Source: a virus
Virus record (IMG/VR): IMGVR_UViG_3300006875_000208
Span: 1 to 21,253 of that record
Reading direction: 5' to 3' (one strand)
DNA: 21,253 nucleotides
The position numbers and the translations under genes were made by a program. Below the pieces are notes generated by a model, which worked only from the letters and a program-made list of their open reading frames with translations, did not search any database and was not told the DNA's origin. Below are positions 18,057 to 21,253 of this stretch, in pieces (positions within the stretch are counted from its first letter, which is position 1; each line of letters begins with the position of its first letter).

Positions 18057-20398
18057 TGGCCTCACCTATCCGCCGCAATTTACAAGACCTTGAGCAGTTA
18101 GGCAACATTGGCGGTCTACTGACGCCGCGTGAGGACTACATCCCTAATATCCAGAGCGTGTATGGAGACATCGTCCAGAACGCGCCTGATTATCAGTATT
18201 TCACGGCTCCACTGTCTAACCAAGGTCGCACAACTGCATCCTATGGCACAGGAAACAATCTTGTTGTTGCTCCTGATACGCCCGTCCGCCTTGTCAACAA
18301 TGCAACTGGCGAAGTAGTTTACTCTGGTATTGGCTACGAAGGCGCTCAAGGGGCGATTGACGCAGCAAACGCGCTGTCATCGTCTGCTGGCAAAAAGGCC
18401 AACTGGGACATTCAGGTTGCAGGCCCAACTATGCAGGGCTTCCAGAGCGTTTCTACAGATCGTCCTGACGTAAGCGGCCTTGGTATTGTAGCTGATATTG
18501 GCCTTCCCATCCTCGGCTCTGTTTTGGCTGGTCCGCTTGGTGCTGCCGCAGGCTCCGCCGCGTCTGGAGCCGCACAGGGGCGTAGTATCGGCGATATTGC
18601 AAAGGGTGCATTGATCTCTGGTGTTGGCTCATATCTTGGTGGGCAGCTATTTCAGGGCGCTCCTGCTGGTGCAACGGATGCAGCCATCTCTGCAAACGTA
18701 AACAACGCTATTAACGCTGCATATCAAGCCGCCCAATCTGGTGCAGCATCTGCACTTGGTGGAATTTACGGCTCTGCTGCTGGCGGTTTAGCTGGAGGTG
18801 CTGGCTCTCTTGCTGGTAGCGCTCTTTCATCATTGCCAAGCAATTTGGCCGCAATTGACGCTGCTGCGCAATCTGCATTATCTAGTGCTGGCCTTGGCGG
18901 TGGAGTTACTGGAGGATTAGTTACAGATGCATTTGGTAACGTTATTGACGAGACTGGTGCTATTGTAGCCTCTGCAGGAGGTGGGGCTGGAACGTCTCTG
19001 CTTCCGGCTGCTGCTGGTGCAACTGCGCTTGGTGGCGCCGCGGCGCTAACTGGCGGTGGTGGCGCTTCATCTGCCTCAACCGCAAATCAGGCAACTAGTC
19101 AGACTGGTGAAAACTTATCTACAGACCAATTCGGTAACGTAGTAGACGAAACGGGAACTATTATTGCAACTGGTGGCGGTGGAGCGGGAGGCACTACTGG
19201 TATCCTTGGGGGGACTGCCGCACTTGGCGGTGGCGCTGCACTGGCGACAGGTGGCGGTGCGACTGACGCTACAATTAGCGAGAATGTGCAAAACGCATTA
19301 GATACTGCAACTACGAATGCCCAAACTGGCGCTGCAAATGATTTGGCGGCTGCAGGATATAACGGTATGGGTGCTGGTGCGTTTGTTGCACCAGGCGCTG
19401 GGGCTGCCGTTACGGGTGGCGTTTTGGGAACAGGTCTTAGCTTAAGCCAGCTTGCAGCGCTCGGTGGACTTGGTGCATCTGCTCTTGGAAGTCTATTCGG
19501 AGGAGGTTCTGGTGGTGGTGCTGGTGCGGGAACTCCATATGTTTCCGCTCTAGGCGCTATGCCTAACTTTGCACCACGCACGTTGGTTAATCCTAATATC
19601 ACGGATTATGAGCGTTATGGCTTTGGCCCAGAAGCTTTGTTCTTTTCTGGTGGGCAGGCGATTAACACTTACACTCCGCCAGCAGCTACAACTCCTGCAC
19701 CCACATCTGCACAGGGTGTATTGAATGCAGCGGCAGGCGCTGGGGCCACTCCAGCAACATCTGGAGCTTTGCAGCCAATTAGCGCAACTCCGACAACAAC
19801 GCAGCCCGCAATGGGTGTTGGTCCATTCCCAACATCGCAAGTAGGTGGCGGCGTTCTCTCAACGCCTGAAAACACAGGAATGACGCAGGAGCGCCTTGAC
19901 CAGCTTCAGGACCGCTTTGAGAATATGCGTTCAGGCGAGTTTTTCAATTACTTCAAGTCCGTCAATGACGTTCTTGGTAACTACGCTGCAAAGGGATACA
20001 TTACACCTGAGCAGGGTAAGGAAATTCAAGGGCGATTAGAGGCTGCTGCATCTGCACCTGGCGCGACACTGGCATCACTTCAGGCAGCGGTTCCAATGCC
20101 GCAAATCTCTGACTTCTTGAAGCCAACTGGCACGCAGCGCCCTGTGGCCCCAGCGCCTGCGCCTATGCAGCCAATAACATACACGCCTCCTGCACAGCCG
20201 ATTACAAATCCAAGCGCCTTCGTTAATGATTTATACAAGCAGTTGGGCGCTCAAGTCTCTCAGGGGCTTTTAAATGTTGACCAAGCACGCAACATCCAAA
20301 GCCAGCTTCGTCAAAGCCTTTTGTCGCAAACGCCTGACATTCAGCAAATGCAGAACATTTACAACACTGCAATTCAGCAATATCGGCCTCTCATCTAA
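18056..20398 (+). CDS. 780-aa Gly/Ala-rich repetitive virion-type protein
   Basis: The N-terminal about 135 residues are ordered and unrecognised. Residues 140-490 are Gly/Ala/Ser-rich with hydrophobic patches and internal repeats: a GATDAAISANVNNAIN module near 205-240 recurs as GATDATISENVQNALD near 401-436, and DAFGNVIDETGAIVA (291-305) recurs as DQFGNVVDETGTIIA (357-371). The C-terminal part is Pro/Thr-rich, then has two similar helical segments (GYITPEQGKEIQGRL and GLLNVDQARNIQSQL), like short SHOCT-type helices. Its place between portal and scaffold suggests a virion or injected protein, but no family is known to me. Start overlaps the portal stop. Confidence 0.8.
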   Translation: MASPIRRNLQDLEQLGNIGGLLTPREDYIPNIQSVYGDIVQNAPDYQYFTAPLSNQGRTTASYGTGNNLVVAPDTPVRLVNNATGEVVYSGIGYEGAQGAIDAANALSSSAGKKANWDIQVAGPTMQGFQSVSTDRPDVSGLGIVADIGLPILGSVLAGPLGAAAGSAASGAAQGRSIGDIAKGALISGVGSYLGGQLFQGAPAGATDAAISANVNNAINAAYQAAQSGAASALGGIYGSAAGGLAGGAGSLAGSALSSLPSNLAAIDAAAQSALSSAGLGGGVTGGLVTDAFGNVIDETGAIVASAGGGAGTSLLPAAAGATALGGAAALTGGGGASSASTANQATSQTGENLSTDQFGNVVDETGTIIATGGGGAGGTTGILGGTAALGGGAALATGGGATDATISENVQNALDTATTNAQTGAANDLAAAGYNGMGAGAFVAPGAGAAVTGGVLGTGLSLSQLAALGGLGASALGSLFGGGSGGGAGAGTPYVSALGAMPNFAPRTLVNPNITDYERYGFGPEALFFSGGQAINTYTPPAATTPAPTSAQGVLNAAAGAGATPATSGALQPISATPTTTQPAMGVGPFPTSQVGGGVLSTPENTGMTQERLDQLQDRFENMRSGEFFNYFKSVNDVLGNYAAKGYITPEQGKEIQGRLEAAASAPGATLASLQAAVPMPQISDFLKPTGTQRPVAPAPAPMQPITYTPPAQPITNPSAFVNDLYKQLGAQVSQGLLNVDQARNIQSQLRQSLLSQTPDIQQMQNIYNTAIQQYRPLI

Positions 20399-20634
20399 TG
20401 GACACTCAAAAAATCATTGATGATGCGGCTCACGCAAAGCGCCTCTTAGAAGACCACATTCTTCTGGAGGCTTTTGCACAAGTAGAGGCTGACATTTACA
20501 ACGAGTGGCGCACCACCGCTATTGGTGACGACCAGCACCGCTCGGACCTGTTTCACACGCTTAAAGGACTTGAGCGTTTGAAAGCACGCCTACAGGCAAC
20601 CCTTGATGCAGGAGTGCTTGCCTCAAGGAATTAA
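20398..20634 (+). CDS. Hypothetical 78-aa protein before scaffold
   Basis: A helical protein (MDTQKIIDDAAHAKRLLEDH to LDAGVLASRN) with the segment AFAQVEADIYNEWRTTAIGD that recurs in small phage proteins next to portal and scaffold genes. ATG overlaps the upstream stop. Possible structural or assembly role from position only. Confidence 0.72.
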   Translation: MDTQKIIDDAAHAKRLLEDHILLEAFAQVEADIYNEWRTTAIGDDQHRSDLFHTLKGLERLKARLQATLDAGVLASRN

Positions 20635-20656
20635 CATTTATGAAAAAAGGTGATAT

Positions 20657-21253
20657 ATGACGGAACAAGTCGGCAACCCCGATCTCGGGATCGGCCTCCA
20701 CGAAGCAACCTTAGCCATCAGCAAACTGCTAGGCCCTGAAGAGGACAACCAAGGCGAAGCTGAGGCGCTAGACCCAGAAATGGGTGAGGCGGAAGCGGAA
20801 TACGAAGACGAACCTGAAACCTCAGAAGAGGAAGATGGCGAAGGCGAGTATGACGAAGAAGCCGAACTGGATGAAGAAGATGGCGAGGAAGAAGCTACCT
20901 CGCAGGAACTTCCTGATGATGTGACTGTCAAGGTAAAAGTTGATGGTCAAGAAGTGGAAGTCACCCTGGCAGAGCTTCGGAATGGTTATAGTCGGACTTC
21001 AGATTACACACGGAAGGCGCAAGCTCTCGCTGAAGAACGTAAAGCGTTTCAGTCGGAAGCGGAAACCATCCGTCAAGAACGCGCTCAATACGCTGAACTT
21101 CTGCCTTTGCTCCAGCAGCAACTGATGCAGGCGGCCAGTGCAGAGCCTGACTGGGACACTCTTTATAACGAAGACCCCATTGAGGCGGCGCGGTTAGAAC
21201 GGCAGTGGCGTAAATCCCGTGAAGAGCAAACGTATCGCTTGCAGGCCATTCAG
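20657..21253 (+). CDS. Scaffolding protein, 3' truncated
   Basis: The frame opens with ATG 20657 (AAGGTGAT upstream) and stays open to the window edge, so 199 residues are seen and the C-terminus is missing. A strongly acidic stretch (roughly residues 30-85, Glu/Asp-rich) is followed by VKVKVDGQEVEVTLAELRNG and YSRTSDYTRKAQALAEERKA, the characteristic phage scaffold motif (VDGxEVxVTLxEL...GYSRxxDYTRKxQALAEER), then a coiled coil. It would guide capsid assembly and is followed in such phages by the major capsid protein, which lies beyond this window. Confidence 0.88.
   Translation, partial: MTEQVGNPDLGIGLHEATLAISKLLGPEEDNQGEAEALDPEMGEAEAEYEDEPETSEEEDGEGEYDEEAELDEEDGEEEATSQELPDDVTVKVKVDGQEVEVTLAELRNGYSRTSDYTRKAQALAEERKAFQSEAETIRQERAQYAELLPLLQQQLMQAASAEPDWDTLYNEDPIEAARLERQWRKSREEQTYRLQAIQ

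Noticed and set aside
19099-19602. 167-aa Pro/Ala-rich antisense frame
   Set aside because: It is the reverse complement of Gly/Ala-rich repeat codons in the 780-aa gene; low complexity only.
1-21253. Integrase, attachment sites, insertion sequences or tRNA genes
   Set aside because: Looked for and not seen; no transposase motif, tyrosine or serine recombinase signature, or terminal inverted repeats were found by eye.

Overview
This window is part of the genome of a tailed double-stranded DNA bacteriophage. It carries the small and large terminase subunits, a portal protein, the start of a scaffolding protein, virion and injection-type proteins, a virion lytic transglycosylase, a phage recombination cassette (Erf-type annealing protein plus YqaJ-type exonuclease, with SSB) and a dense set of tiny overlapping phage genes. 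The host is probably an alphaproteobacterium, because the phage encodes a GapR (DUF2312) nucleoid protein, a family typical of that class. No integrase, DNA polymerase, helicase or tRNA gene is visible, so lifestyle cannot be decided here and replication probably leans on host proteins. The first gene is cut at its 5' end and the last (scaffold) at its 3' end.

Layout. (1) 2-4100, plus strand: the end of the virion operon, with three Ala/Gln-rich virion-type proteins, a 542-aa structural protein, a lytic transglycosylase and a 39-aa very basic peptide, joined by 1-nt stop/start overlaps. (2) 4101-4195: two hairpins separating converging transcripts. (3) 4196-7833, minus strand: an early operon read leftward, with a small protein, Erf, an inserted HNH endonuclease, YqaJ exonuclease, an HTH protein, a small protein, a Ref-like HNH protein, a coiled-coil protein, GapR, SSB and a small protein. 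(4) 7834-7958: a divergent control region. (5) 7959-12602, plus strand: a small HTH regulator, a DUF1064 nuclease-like protein, a stand-alone DnaA domain-IV-like protein, a Cys-motif protein, a DUF1376 replication-type protein, then a train of very small genes. (6) 12608-21253, plus strand: TerS, TerL, four small Lys-rich proteins, portal, a 780-aa Gly/Ala-rich repetitive protein, a 78-aa protein and the scaffold.

The outstanding feature is in the large terminase gene. TerL is interrupted by an intein (14065-14901) sitting between the codons for HDW and CSHYAD, next to the last catalytic aspartate of the nuclease domain. The intein has good splicing blocks at both ends, but its middle is Ser/Thr/Ala-rich filler with no endonuclease sequence in the terminase frame. 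In a different frame of the same DNA (14151-14831, +2 relative to terL) there is a convincing HNH homing endonuclease with a C-terminal zinc ribbon, ending in its own stop codon just before the final splicing block. The endonuclease thus occupies the usual position of an intein homing domain but is read as a separate, overprinted protein, while the terL frame stays open through it. This nested, out-of-frame intein/endonuclease arrangement is the best candidate for an undescribed system in the window.
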